A DNA stretch of 50,516 nt from a virus (IMGVR_UViG_3300044834_000021:1-50516), one strand, 5' to 3'. Positions 7,217-14,829 are shown, numbered from the stretch's first letter. Numbers and translations: made by a program. The notes: a model not told the origin generated them from the letters alone.

Positions 7217-7426
7217 ATGGGCTACATGAGCGCAATGGGATCGTGCTTCGGGTGCGGGCGACTCTTCTCGTTCAATCCCGATCGCGTTCCCTCGGTGACG
7301 CCGCCGGGCGGCACACGGGAGCCGATCTGCCCCGAGTGCGTGAAGCGCGCGAACGTGGTGCGCGCGAAGAACGGCAAGGCCCTCATCGTCCCGATGCCGG
7401 GGGCCTACGAGCCGGAGGAGGTCTGA
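7217..7426 (+). CDS. Zinc-ribbon protein, 69 aa
   Basis: ATG 7217 follows the upstream stop directly. C-x2-C at 'CFGCGRLFSFNPD' and a second C-x2-C at 'PICPECVKRAN' form a classic four-cysteine zinc ribbon, with an ordinary hydrophobic C-terminus (GKALIVPMPGAYEPEEV). This type ('GSCFGCGRLFSFNPDRVPS') is common in actinobacterial phages. Function unknown, perhaps nucleic-acid or protein binding. Confidence 0.8.
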   Translation: MGYMSAMGSCFGCGRLFSFNPDRVPSVTPPGGTREPICPECVKRANVVRAKNGKALIVPMPGAYEPEEV

Positions 7427-7427
7427 G

Positions 7428-7703
7428 ATGCCACGCAGCACACGCCGCCCGTATTGGCCCCGGTACTTCCTCGTGCACGACTCGGGCTTCCCGGCTCACG
7501 CGAAGGACGCCGGGACGCTCAAGAGGGCGCGCGACATCTATCACGCAGCCGGGTGGCACACGACGATCATCGGCCCGGTCGGCTCGCGCGAGGAGGCGAT
7601 GAAGAGGGCGCGGCCGTGGTGGGACAAGTTGCGCGCGGCCGAGCGCGCGCTCGCCGATCGCGCCGAGGCCCTCATGGCGGCGAAGAAGGAGAGCGCGTCG
7701 TGA
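7428..7703 (+). CDS. Hypothetical basic protein, 91 aa
   Basis: MPRSTRRPYWPRYFLVHDSG..., basic N-terminus, 'RARDIYHAAGWHTTIIGPVGSREEAMKRA' and a helical Ala/Arg-rich tail. No motif recognised. Starts one base after the upstream stop and is coupled to the next gene by TGATG. Confidence 0.7.
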   Translation: MPRSTRRPYWPRYFLVHDSGFPAHAKDAGTLKRARDIYHAAGWHTTIIGPVGSREEAMKRARPWWDKLRAAERALADRAEALMAAKKESAS

Positions 7704-7828
7704 TGTGGCTCGACGAGGACAGGCGGCTCGGAGAGGCGCTCATCGAGCGCGCGGTCAACGGGGTCGAGGCCGCCGTGAGAGAGTGGGAACAAGAGATGAT
7801 CCGCGCGGACGAGGCTGTAGCCCGGTAA
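7703..7828 (+). CDS. Small acidic helical peptide, 41 aa
   Basis: ATG 7703 overlaps the upstream stop as TGATG. MWLDEDRRLGEALIERAVNG... is a single amphipathic, acidic helix. Last gene of the plus-strand unit, immediately before the terminator. Function unknown. Confidence 0.6.
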   Translation: MWLDEDRRLGEALIERAVNGVEAAVREWEQEMIRADEAVAR

Positions 7829-7857
7829 TTCCGGGGTGGGTAGCGAGCGGCGCGGAG

Positions 7858-7888
7858 CCGCCGGGTGAAAGCCCGGCGGTTTTCTTTT
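7858..7888 (+). terminator. Intrinsic terminator of the plus-strand early unit
   Basis: CCGCCGGG (7858-7865) and CCCGGCGG (7872-7879) form a perfect 8-bp stem with loop TGAAAG, followed by TTTTCTTTT. The U tract is only on the plus strand. It separates this unit from the convergent MuF gene ending at 7887. Confidence 0.92.
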
Positions 7889-9167
7889 ACGCCGCGAGGT
7901 CGAGGTCGAGCACGCCGTTGGGACGCGGCACGGTCTTCCATGCGTCCGCGATCTTGCGCTCGATCGCGAGGCGCTCCTTCGGATCGGTGCTCGCCTTGAG
8001 GAGGTCGTAGAGCGGGTGGCTGATCCGCTCCTTCACGTCGATCGAGAAGGGCGTGTGGAACTGCATCTCGAAGAGTTGCCCGTTCTGCGCGCGCCATACG
8101 GTGTTGATCCCCTGATAGCCGGTGGCCTCGGCCTGCCATGCGTTCTTGACCCGGACGAGCGTGAAGCCCTGCGCGCGCAGGCGCGCGATCACGGTCTTGG
8201 TCCCGGCCGCGTACTGCTCGGCGCGGAAGAGGGTCGTGTAGCGGATCGCGTCCTTGATCGAGTCCTGCACGGCGGGCGCGACGAGGAGGTGGACATCCGC
8301 CGCGATCTTGCGCTCGATCGAGGCCACCGTCTTGAGCCGGAACTCGAAGCCGCCGAGCGTGCCATTCGCGTCGTCGGCCGCCTGCGCCACCGCGCGCGAG
8401 ATCGCAGGCTCGCTCGCGGCCGCGCGCTCGCGCACCGCCACCGCGTACTCCTTCGGCGTGCCGGTGGCGGGCAGCGACTTGACCGGCGGCGGGACGAACT
8501 CGGGCTTCGGTGAGACGGTCGGGGCCGGGAGCGGAACGATCGGGGCCGGAGGCGAGACGATTGGGCGTTCCCACGGTACGGGCGTCCCACGAGACGGCAG
8601 GGGCCGCCACGGAGGACGCGGGCTGAGAGGGCGCAGCGGGATCGCGCCGGGCGGGGCCTCGGTCTTGAGCGTGAGCACGAACTGACACCGGCACCGGCCG
8701 CGCCCCTCGCAGTCCACGTAGGGCGGCAGGAGCGCGTTGTACTCGGCCGAGCCGAACACGACCTCGGTCCCGTCGGCGGCCGCGCAGGCATCGCAGGTGT
8801 TCTCGTCGAGGAGCGAGGTGTACGTCGCGACCTCGATCTCCTGCGCGAACACCGTCATCTCATCGTGCCGCCCGAGCGCGAGCGCCTCACTCGCGAGGTT
8901 GTCGGCCGCCTGCGAGAGGAGCGAGTCCGCGCGCCCGGTGAGGACCTCGATGAAGTGCTCGGTCGTGGCCGCGTCGAGGTTGGACGTGCGCATCTGCGCG
9001 AGCGCCTCTTCGAGTGAGGCGAAGCGCAGGCCGTCCGCGATCTGCACCGCCTGCGCCGTAGCGCGCCCGGTGAGGATCGAGTTCGAGCGTCGGAGATCGA
9101 TCACGAGGTTGCCCGAGCGGTATATGGGACTTTTCGCATTTGGCGTGGGGTCGATGCGCGAGTGCAT
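7887..9167 (-). CDS. MuF head protein fused to a RelA/SpoT-type synthetase domain
   Basis: 426 aa from ATG 9167. The start is uncertain: the open frame reaches 9260, but that end covers a repeat-type operator, and GTG 9104 is also possible. Residues 60-165 carry the MuF minor-head signature 'LLDENTCDACAAADGTEV' (C125, C128) followed by 'PYVDCEGRGRCRC' (C153, C159, C161). Residues 172-231 are a proline-rich linker. From about 274 the C-terminal domain shows all (p)ppGpp-synthetase landmarks in order: RLKTVAS (R277-x-K279-x3-S283, the RxKxxxS ATP-binding motif), KDAIRYT (D306, metal), GYQGIN (Y351, nucleotide stacking) and FEMQFHT (E367, catalytic Glu of the ExQ motif). It should transfer pyrophosphate from ATP to a nucleotide. 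Fusion to MuF suggests a virion-associated effector. No hydrolase domain or adjacent antitoxin is evident. Confidence 0.85.
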   Translation of the reverse strand: MHSRIDPTPNAKSPIYRSGNLVIDLRRSNSILTGRATAQAVQIADGLRFASLEEALAQMRTSNLDAATTEHFIEVLTGRADSLLSQAADNLASEALALGRHDEMTVFAQEIEVATYTSLLDENTCDACAAADGTEVVFGSAEYNALLPPYVDCEGRGRCRCQFVLTLKTEAPPGAIPLRPLSPRPPWRPLPSRGTPVPWERPIVSPPAPIVPLPAPTVSPKPEFVPPPVKSLPATGTPKEYAVAVRERAAASEPAISRAVAQAADDANGTLGGFEFRLKTVASIERKIAADVHLLVAPAVQDSIKDAIRYTTLFRAEQYAAGTKTVIARLRAQGFTLVRVKNAWQAEATGYQGINTVWRAQNGQLFEMQFHTPFSIDVKERISHPLYDLLKASTDPKERLAIERKIADAWKTVPRPNGVLDLDLAA

Positions 9168-9182
9168 TGAGGTCCATGCACT
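9161..9182. repeat. Inverted repeat at the MuF-RSH start
   Basis: AGTGCAT (9161-9167) and ATGCACT (9176-9182) are perfect 7-bp arms with an 8-base spacer, in an AT-richer patch that also has CATATACC nearby at 9119-9126. It overlaps the ATG at 9167. It could be an operator for the MuF-RSH gene, or a hairpin limiting its translation. Confidence 0.45.
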
Positions 9183-9240
9183 TTTGCATCGCTGCAAGGC
9201 CGCCAACTCAATGTCAAGGTCGATTTGCCGAGCACGACCC

Positions 9241-9258
9241 GTGACGACAAGTGACCAC
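9241..9258 (+). promoter_or_regulatory. Variant copy of the direct-repeat operator
   Basis: GTGACGACAAGTGACCAC matches the TGACGAC-3-TGACGAC operator with one change in the second unit, but no -10 box follows at 17 bp; TAGCCT lies 23 bases on. It sits between the divergent MuF-RSH and zinc-peptide genes. It probably binds the same regulator without being a standard promoter of this class. Confidence 0.55.
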
Positions 9259-9331
9259 AATCCCCTTTGTAGCCTGAGAGTTTACGGGTCCGCTTTTCAT
9301 ACTGAGGGTGTACCTCGGAAGGAGGACGCAG

Positions 9332-9481
9332 ATGAAGAAGTGTCGAGTGTGTTCCCGGTTCATGCGACCTCGATCCATCGCGCGCCCGAGCAAGGCGGAC
9401 CCGACCGTGTGTCAGGTGTGCTCCGACCTGACCTTCGCGCTTCACGGCAAGCGACCCGAGCAGAAGAGGAGGGCTGCCTAG
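9332..9481 (+). CDS. Small zinc-ribbon peptide, 49 aa
   Basis: ATG 9332 with GGAAGGAGG seven bases upstream; TAG ends at 9481, directly before the next ATG. MKKCRVCSRFMRPRS... has C4, C7, C27 and C30 as two C-x2-C pairs, with a basic tail (KRPEQKRRAA). Likely a zinc-stabilised nucleic-acid- or protein-binding peptide. It forms a two-gene unit with the metalloprotease-like gene. Confidence 0.72.
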   Translation: MKKCRVCSRFMRPRSIARPSKADPTVCQVCSDLTFALHGKRPEQKRRAA

Positions 9482-10048
9482 ATGAGGGTGGTCAACGAGA
9501 CCTCGTATCGCACCGACCATCTCCGCGCGATCGCCGCGCGGGTGGCGAAGGTCGAGATCGAAGACGCCGGGGCGCGCAAGCGCCTCGTCGTCGTGTTCTC
9601 GTATCGCAAGCGCAGGGGGTGGCTCGCCGCCGCTCATGACACCGGAGTATCCGGGCACGCCTCGATGGGGAGCAACCGCTTCCCCGGCCGGGCCACGATC
9701 CTCGTCACGCGCTCGGGCATCGACCACACCGATCTCGCCTTCGTGCTCGCGCACGAGTTGGCTCACACGAGGGGCATGGGCCACGCGCTCATGCGCGGCT
9801 CCTCGATCTACCGGCGGGAGGGCGAGTGGCGCGCTCGCTACGAGTGGGCGGAGGCCATGCCGATCGACCTCAAGCCGGTGAAGGGCAAGAAGGTCGTGAC
9901 CCCGGAGGTCGCGCTCGCCATGAGGATCGCGCTCGCGCGCAGGCGCGAGAAGGAGTGGACGACGCGCGCGCGCCGCGCGGCGACGGCACTCAAGAAGTAC
10001 AAGCGCACGATCACGCGGCTCGAACGCAAGGCCGCGATCTCGACCTAG
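9482..10048 (+). CDS. Metzincin-like zinc metalloprotease candidate, 188 aa
   Basis: ATG 9482 immediately after the upstream stop. Residues 91-101 read HELAHTRGMGH, an exact HExxHxxGxxH motif (H91, H95 and H101 as zinc ligands, E92 catalytic). M126 in 'EWAEAMPIDL' could serve as a Met-turn. The upstream strands (LVVVFSYRK, ATILVTRSG) fit an edge-strand arrangement. The C-terminal 50 residues are strongly basic and helical. There is no signal peptide, so it should act in the cytoplasm or inside the virion. SprT-like or minimal gluzincin proteases are alternatives. Expressed opposite to the neighbouring virion genes, next to the MuF-RSH gene. Confidence 0.72.
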   Translation: MRVVNETSYRTDHLRAIAARVAKVEIEDAGARKRLVVVFSYRKRRGWLAAAHDTGVSGHASMGSNRFPGRATILVTRSGIDHTDLAFVLAHELAHTRGMGHALMRGSSIYRREGEWRARYEWAEAMPIDLKPVKGKKVVTPEVALAMRIALARRREKEWTTRARRAATALKKYKRTITRLERKAAIST

Positions 10049-10053
10049 TGGAC

Positions 10054-10098
10054 GGCCCGGCCGGGGATCACCAACTGACACGGGCACCCGGCCGGGCC
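10054..10098. terminator. Perfect 12-bp inverted repeat between converging genes
   Basis: GGCCCGGCCGGG (10054-10065) and CCCGGCCGGGCC (10087-10098), loop 21 bases. It follows the stop of the protease-like gene and faces the stop at 10213. No T tract follows, so it may be a rho-independent-like stop of the high-GC type or a bidirectional insulator. The rest of 10049-10212 shows no gene. Confidence 0.65.
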
Positions 10099-10212
10099 TA
10101 GCCGTAACGCCCGCCCGCTCCGGGCAGTCTAGACACGAAGACACCTCGCCGGGGAGGACCGCAGCGACCCCGAGATCGACGGCGCTCCCGACGAGGTGCC
10201 TGAGTCACAAGC

Positions 10213-10683
10213 CTACGCGCGTCCCTTATCGGTGGCGGGCGGCGGCTTGCTCGTCACCTGCTCCACCTTGAGCGGCGCGAGTTCCTCCGCGCGCTTGACG
10301 ATCTCGACCGGGACCGGCCCCGGCTTGGACTCGCGCTTCGCGTCGGCGTCGGCTTCAAGACGACCCTCGGCCTTCGCGCTCGCCTTCGTGAGCGCGAGCA
10401 GTTCGGAGAGTCGGCCATCCACACGCTTGCCCAACTCGAACACGCCCTCCGAGGTCGAGATCATGATGGCGCGGCCTTCCTCGGCCGCCGTCTTCGCAGC
10501 CTCGGCGGCGGCGACTGCGGCGGCACCCTTCTCGGCGGCGATCACCTTCGCGGCCTCGGCGGCCACCTTCGCGTCGTTCGCCTTCTGCCCGTTGCGCAGC
10601 GTCACGACGAGCGCGCCGATCGCGGCGATGAGCGTCGTGATCGCCGTGATCGCGTTGGGTACGTCTTCCCAATTGAAGTCCAC
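10213..10683 (-). CDS. Membrane-anchored Ala-rich coiled-coil protein, 156 aa
   Basis: GTG 10683 with GAGGAGG just upstream. Residues 8-28 form a hydrophobic helix (PNAITAITTLIAAIGALVVTL), followed by about 90 residues of Ala/Lys/Glu-rich helix (a likely coiled coil) and a Pro-rich basic tail. The single N-terminal span plus helical tail resembles some phage holin-like or spanin-like membrane proteins, but position at the end of a virion block would also fit a membrane-contact or ejection protein. Last gene of this minus unit. Confidence 0.68.
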   Translation of the reverse strand: MDFNWEDVPNAITAITTLIAAIGALVVTLRNGQKANDAKVAAEAAKVIAAEKGAAAVAAAEAAKTAAEEGRAIMISTSEGVFELGKRVDGRLSELLALTKASAKAEGRLEADADAKRESKPGPVPVEIVKRAEELAPLKVEQVTSKPPPATDKGRA

Positions 10684-10696
10684 TAGTCCTCCTCGT

Positions 10697-10978
10697 TCAT
10701 GGTGTGAAGTTCGAGTCTCGCACACGGAGCACGCGCTCGGCCGCCGCCTCGATCGTGCCCGTGCCCTCGAAGCGGTAGTGCCATTCGCCCTCCGCGTTGA
10801 GCGAGAGGTCGTGCGTGTAGACGCCGACGCTCGGGTGGGTCGGCACGGGCGTCGTCACGGTCCCGGCCGGGTCCTTGATGCGCAGCACGACGGCGGTCGG
10901 ATCGCCGAGCACGTCGGCGTCGTAGAAGTTCGCCGTGAGCCGCGCGCGCCCGCCCTTGTCGTAGGTGTTGATCGGCAC
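10697..10978 (-). CDS. Beta-sandwich virion protein candidate, 93 aa
   Basis: MPINTYDKGGRARLTANFYD... with 'PTAVVLRIKDPAGTVTT' and 'GVYTHDLSLNAEGEWHYRFEGTGT', the alternating strand pattern of small Ig-like phage accessory proteins that decorate heads or fibres. Overlaps the upstream stop by one base. Assignment by pattern only. Confidence 0.65.
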   Translation of the reverse strand: MPINTYDKGGRARLTANFYDADVLGDPTAVVLRIKDPAGTVTTPVPTHPSVGVYTHDLSLNAEGEWHYRFEGTGTIEAAAERVLRVRDSNFTP

Positions 10979-11883
10979 TAGGCACCCACCGTGTCGAGGT
11001 AGTAGAGCGTGACCTCGACCACACCGCTGACCGGCGCGGTCGCCTGCCCGCCGATCTGTACAAGCGGATGAGTACCCGGCCCGAGGATGTAGTCACTCAC
11101 CGCCGCGTTGCCCGTGGACTTCTTGATCGAGTCGCCCGCGACCGCCCCCGCGAGGCCGTGGCCGACCACGGCATCATCCACGGCCGTCAGGAACACTCCG
11201 GCCTCGAACGCCTGCGTGATGTCGAGGACCGCGCCCACCGGGACCGCGCCGAGCGGCAAGGACCCGGCGAACGTGGCGCAGTAGTTGCCGTTGGGCGGGT
11301 CGATGTCCACGAAGTCGGCGAAGCCGAACGTCTCGATGATCTGTTTGAGTTCGGGCGCACCGGGGTCGATGTAGAAGATCGTGACCGCGATCTCGCCGTC
11401 GGTGGAGATGTCGGTGGACGTGTCCACCGTCGGGAACACGGGCGCGGTCGCGTCGAAGGTCCCGCCCTCCTGCGCGAGAGACGGGTATCGGCCGACCGCC
11501 TGCAACTGCGCAGAGGAGATGTTCCCGCACGGGGTCATGCCGAGCGCGGGTCTCACGAGTAGCGACTGCACGGGCGCGCCCATTGGCTCAAGCACCTCGA
11601 TGAGCGAGCCGAGCACGAGCGCGCCCGGAGGCAGGGGCGTGTCGAAGGTCGCGACCGAACTCCCGTCCACGTCGGCGAAGTCGGCATCGGTGAACGTCTG
11701 CTTGCGCGTGCGGATCATCGCGCCACCCGCCACGATCGCGCCCTCGACGCCCGCCTCGGGTCCGAGGAGGAGGTCGAGCAGGGTGACGGCCCCGAGCGGC
11801 GCATCGTCGAGCGCCACGTGGCCGACGCGCGCATCCTCGACCGTGATGCCGAGGACCGGCTCATCGGTGATCTCAAGCGTCAT
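10978..11883 (-). CDS. Duplicated-domain virion protein, 301 aa
   Basis: Acidic, beta-rich, no Cys cluster. Two similar halves are visible: one around 'TFTDADFADVDGSSVATFDTPLPPGALVLGSLIEV', the other around 'TFGFADFVDIDPPNGNYCATFAGSLPLGAVPVGAVLDI', each followed by a segment ending in 'YIDPG' or 'YLDTVG'. Internal duplication is common in phage appendage proteins. Overlaps the 12811 gene by 11 bases. Probably part of a fibre or head-associated structure. Confidence 0.68.
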   Translation of the reverse strand: MTLEITDEPVLGITVEDARVGHVALDDAPLGAVTLLDLLLGPEAGVEGAIVAGGAMIRTRKQTFTDADFADVDGSSVATFDTPLPPGALVLGSLIEVLEPMGAPVQSLLVRPALGMTPCGNISSAQLQAVGRYPSLAQEGGTFDATAPVFPTVDTSTDISTDGEIAVTIFYIDPGAPELKQIIETFGFADFVDIDPPNGNYCATFAGSLPLGAVPVGAVLDITQAFEAGVFLTAVDDAVVGHGLAGAVAGDSIKKSTGNAAVSDYILGPGTHPLVQIGGQATAPVSGVVEVTLYYLDTVGA

Positions 11884-12811
11884 CGATCGCGGCCATCATC
11901 ATCGCGAGGATCACCGGGTTGGCGTAGCGCGGGTCCGGCCACTTCTTCACACCCGCCACGTCCCACACCTTCACCTCGTCGCGGCCGCGCAAGCGCGCGA
12001 GCACGGCCGCATCGTCGAGCGCCTTCGCGCCTTCGCTGAGATCGGCGACCTGTCTGCGCCTGCGTGGCGACATCGGGCCGGTGCCGACGCTCGGGTACGA
12101 CGGGGTGGGGATCGACTCGTTGACCTCGGCCGCGTCCTCCGCGAAGGCATCGTCGGCCGCGTTGATCTCGACGAAGACCGTGACCTCGGCGGCATCGCTC
12201 GCCGTGGCGTCGTCGCTTGTCGTCGCGAGGGTGGCTGCGATCGCAAGGTCGTCCGAGACCGGGATGAGTTCATCGGCCGTGGCGGCCGCGCTGATCTGCG
12301 CGAGGTCGTCGCCCATGCCGGGATCATCCGGGTGCGCCTGCACGAGCAGGCTCGCCTCGTCGAGTCCACTTCCGGTATCGGCCGGGCTGACGATCGCGAG
12401 GACCGAGGTCGCATCCGCCCCCGTGGCCGTGTCGCCGCCCACAAGGAGCGCGGTCACGGTGCCCGTGTCGCCTCCTGTGGCTTGATCTGAGGCAGTCGCG
12501 AAGACGCCTACACCTGCGGTATCCCCGGCTGCGCCGAGGTCACTACCGTCGGGAGCCGCTAGGACGGCGGCGCTATCACTTCCGGTAGCGGGATCGTCGG
12601 CGCTGATCGAGACCGGCCCGCCGACCTGTGCCTCGTTGAACGCCATCTCGGCCGGAGACCAATAGGTCTCGGTCGTCCACGCGGGCTGCGCCGCGTTGAA
12701 CTGCATGGAGAGCGTGATCGGTGCCGTGTCGTGGAAGCCCCACGTGGTCGCGGTCGCGCCCGCCGCGAAGTCGTCGTAACTGAATGGAAGGTCCCACGTG
12801 AGTTTCGCCAC
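11873..12811 (-). CDS. Asp/Ala-rich repetitive virion protein, 312 aa
   Basis: GTG 12811. Residues 1-65 resemble a structural domain (MAKLTWDLPFSYDDFAAG, Trp/Tyr-rich). Residues 70-235 are a low-complexity region of about 20-residue imperfect repeats ('ATGSDSAAVL', 'ATGGDTGTVTAL', 'DTGSGLDEASLL'), very acidic and poor in lysine. Residues 240-312 return to ordinary composition with a basic stretch (PRRRRQV). The repetitive spacer suggests an extended, flexible fibre or linker. Confidence 0.68.
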   Translation of the reverse strand: MAKLTWDLPFSYDDFAAGATATTWGFHDTAPITLSMQFNAAQPAWTTETYWSPAEMAFNEAQVGGPVSISADDPATGSDSAAVLAAPDGSDLGAAGDTAGVGVFATASDQATGGDTGTVTALLVGGDTATGADATSVLAIVSPADTGSGLDEASLLVQAHPDDPGMGDDLAQISAAATADELIPVSDDLAIAATLATTSDDATASDAAEVTVFVEINAADDAFAEDAAEVNESIPTPSYPSVGTGPMSPRRRRQVADLSEGAKALDDAAVLARLRGRDEVKVWDVAGVKKWPDPRYANPVILAMMMAAIDDA

Positions 12812-12814
12812 CCG

Positions 12815-13285
12815 CTAGTGCTTCTTCGCCTTCGCCTTGAGTGCCTTGCCCATGCTCGCGTGCCTCTTGTCCGACGCGACGGTCGCGTTGGTCAGGAGCA
12901 CGATGCGCTCACCTTCGAGCCGCGCGATCGTGGCGAGTGTCGTGTCGCGCTTGGTCTTGAGATCGGTGGGCCACTTGTCCTCGGCCACGCCATCGAGCGC
13001 GCGGAGCACGGGCGCGATCTCGGTGTTGTACGTGTACTGCACCGCATCGCGCTCGGCCGCCTTCTCCATGATCTCCCGTTGGTGGGGTATCTGCTCCGTG
13101 AGTTGCGCCACGCACTCATCGAAGAGGACTTGCATCGCGTCGAGTTGGTGGGCCTCGCACGCATCCGCCTCTTCGGAGTGGCCGGTCGGCATCTCGGGCA
13201 AGACCACGTTGTCGATCTGCACGCCGACCACGACCCGGAACGCCGGGACCTCACCGCCCACGTCGCACTTCTTCTCGGTTGTCAC
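12815..13285 (-). CDS. Hypothetical helical protein, 156 aa
   Basis: GTG 13285 overlaps the upstream TGA (GTGA). MTTEKKCDVGGEVPAFRV... then a mostly helical, charged body ('LTEQIPHQREIMEKAAERDAVQ') and a lysine-rich end (KALKAKAKKH). Might be a head- or tail-associated accessory or chaperone within the appendage block. No motif recognised. Confidence 0.65.
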   Translation of the reverse strand: MTTEKKCDVGGEVPAFRVVVGVQIDNVVLPEMPTGHSEEADACEAHQLDAMQVLFDECVAQLTEQIPHQREIMEKAAERDAVQYTYNTEIAPVLRALDGVAEDKWPTDLKTKRDTTLATIARLEGERIVLLTNATVASDKRHASMGKALKAKAKKH

Positions 13286-13950
13286 TCGAACTCCTCCCAT
13301 GCCGGGTTGATGTAGAGACGGCGGTTGCCCGCCGTGACCGCGACCGCGTGCCACATCGAGACGCCCTCACCCGCCCGGTGCACCATCTCGGCCTGCTCGC
13401 TATCGGGATTCCACTCGGCCCGGTGCGGATTCCAATGGCCCGCGCCGCCGGTCACGAGGTCCATCGTGTTGTACTGCTCGCCGAAGATGACGCCCGTGAG
13501 CGTCACCGTGAGGCCCGTCGATGCGAGCCGGAGGTTGCCCTGCGCGGCCGCGTCGGTCGTGTCACGCTTCGCCGGAGTGACGAGCGTGCCCGATCCCGTG
13601 CCGGTGAAGGTGAATAGTTGGAAGCGCAGTTCGCCGCCGAGGAGATCGACCGCGAGCGCGATGAACTGCACGTTCCACGTGAGCCGCTTGAGCGCCATCT
13701 TGATCGTGGCCCCGACCGGGTTGTAGAGCCATGCGTACCCGGTGCTCGTGCCGTTCTGCACGGCGGCCGGGACGGTGAGGACACCCGTGCTCGCCTTGTA
13801 GCCGCCCGTGACGCCGCGCGCGGAGATCGGGATGAAGAAGTGCTCGTGGGTCGTGTCCGACCCGACGACGCGCGTCTGCGTGCGGTTCTTCTTGCCGGTG
13901 TTGCCGGTATCGACCGGCAGTTGAATGAAGGACGCGATCGGCGCGGCCAT
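13282..13950 (-). CDS. Beta-rich virion protein, 222 aa
   Basis: MAAPIASFIQLPVDTGNTGK... with many Thr, Gly and Val strands ('FTGTGSGTLVTPAKRDTTD', 'LRLASTGLTVTLTGVI') and 'GGAGHWNPHRAEWNPD'. Type and position fit a virion appendage protein. Coupled to its downstream neighbour by GTGA. Function inferred from composition only. Confidence 0.7.
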   Translation of the reverse strand: MAAPIASFIQLPVDTGNTGKKNRTQTRVVGSDTTHEHFFIPISARGVTGGYKASTGVLTVPAAVQNGTSTGYAWLYNPVGATIKMALKRLTWNVQFIALAVDLLGGELRFQLFTFTGTGSGTLVTPAKRDTTDAAAQGNLRLASTGLTVTLTGVIFGEQYNTMDLVTGGAGHWNPHRAEWNPDSEQAEMVHRAGEGVSMWHAVAVTAGNRRLYINPAWEEFE

Positions 13951-14541
13951 CTAGGAGAACGTAATCGTGGCCGTGATCTGCCACACGACGCCGACGATCT
14001 TGGTGCCGAACGCCTGCACGGCGCGGTTGAGCAGATCGCCCGCTCCCGCCGCCGCGTTGCGGATGCCCCACTCGTTCCATGCCTGATTGGCGTCACCGCT
14101 CGCGAAGGTCGAGCGCCACGTGACGATGTTCGAGCCGACGCCCGGCGCGCCCACGCTCGGGTACGTCGGGTCCATCGCGATGCAGACCTCGGCCGTGAGC
14201 GCGGTCGAGGTGTTCGGCACCGGGTTGGCGGTCGAGGATGTGCCGACGCAGATGCGCGCGTTCGCGTTGTTGAAGGCGGTCCCGCCGTTGCCCGAGATGA
14301 GTTGCCCGATCACGTGCGCGCCGTTGTCGCGCGTGAGCGAGTTGATGCTCATGCGCCGGAACAGGGGCTTGATGCCGCGCCGCGCGAGGAGGTCGCGCGC
14401 GATCCGGTCGGCCTCGATCGGCGAGTAGCCCGCGCGCGCCGCTTCCTTCTCCCACGCGAACTTGAGCGCGATGTCGCGCGGCCGCCACGCCTCGACGAGA
14501 CCGATGCCCTTGATCCGGCCGGGGTCTACCGAGTTGAGCAT
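13951..14541 (-). CDS. Virion protein of a common phage type, 196 aa
   Basis: The N-terminus is helical and basic ('ALKFAWEKEAARAGYSPIEADRI'). The C-terminal half has 'TWRSTFASGDANQAWNEWG', 'LLNRAVQAFGTK' and 'WQITATITFS', a pattern seen repeatedly in phage structural proteins of unknown precise role. It abuts the neighbouring genes without gaps. Likely a component of the appendage attached near the portal block. Confidence 0.7.
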   Translation of the reverse strand: MLNSVDPGRIKGIGLVEAWRPRDIALKFAWEKEAARAGYSPIEADRIARDLLARRGIKPLFRRMSINSLTRDNGAHVIGQLISGNGGTAFNNANARICVGTSSTANPVPNTSTALTAEVCIAMDPTYPSVGAPGVGSNIVTWRSTFASGDANQAWNEWGIRNAAAGAGDLLNRAVQAFGTKIVGVVWQITATITFS

Positions 14542-14829
14542 CTAGGCCACCGCCGAGACGCCGTGCACGAGGACCCACGCGATGTCGTTGAGTAGCGCGC
14601 CGTTGGTCAGGATGATGTTCGTGCTCGGCGCGACGGGCGACACGTTGAACGGCCCGGCCGCGTTCGGCGAGAAGACCGCCGTCGCCTTCGTGACCTTCTT
14701 GAAGTACCCGCCGACCTCAAGGGTGTCGAGGTCGTCCACGTCGCTGCACCGGAACAACATCACGCGCTCGCTCGCGCCGCCGTCGTCGGCGAGCACCCGG
14801 ACGTTGGGATGCACGAGCGCCTTAGCCAC
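14542..14829 (-). CDS. Small beta-rich virion protein, 95 aa
   Basis: MAKALVHPNVRVLADDGG..., then 'RCSDVDDLDTLEVGGYFKKVTKA', 'PVAPSTNIILTNGALLND'. Overlaps the 15169 gene by eight bases. No family recognised; context suggests a structural role. Confidence 0.62.
   Translation of the reverse strand: MAKALVHPNVRVLADDGGASERVMLFRCSDVDDLDTLEVGGYFKKVTKATAVFSPNAAGPFNVSPVAPSTNIILTNGALLNDIAWVLVHGVSAVA

Noticed and set aside
12200-12235. GTCGTC...TGTCGTC resembling the direct-repeat operator
   Set aside because: Lies inside a repetitive Asp/Ala coding region where GTC/GTCG runs are expected; there is no -35/-10 arrangement.
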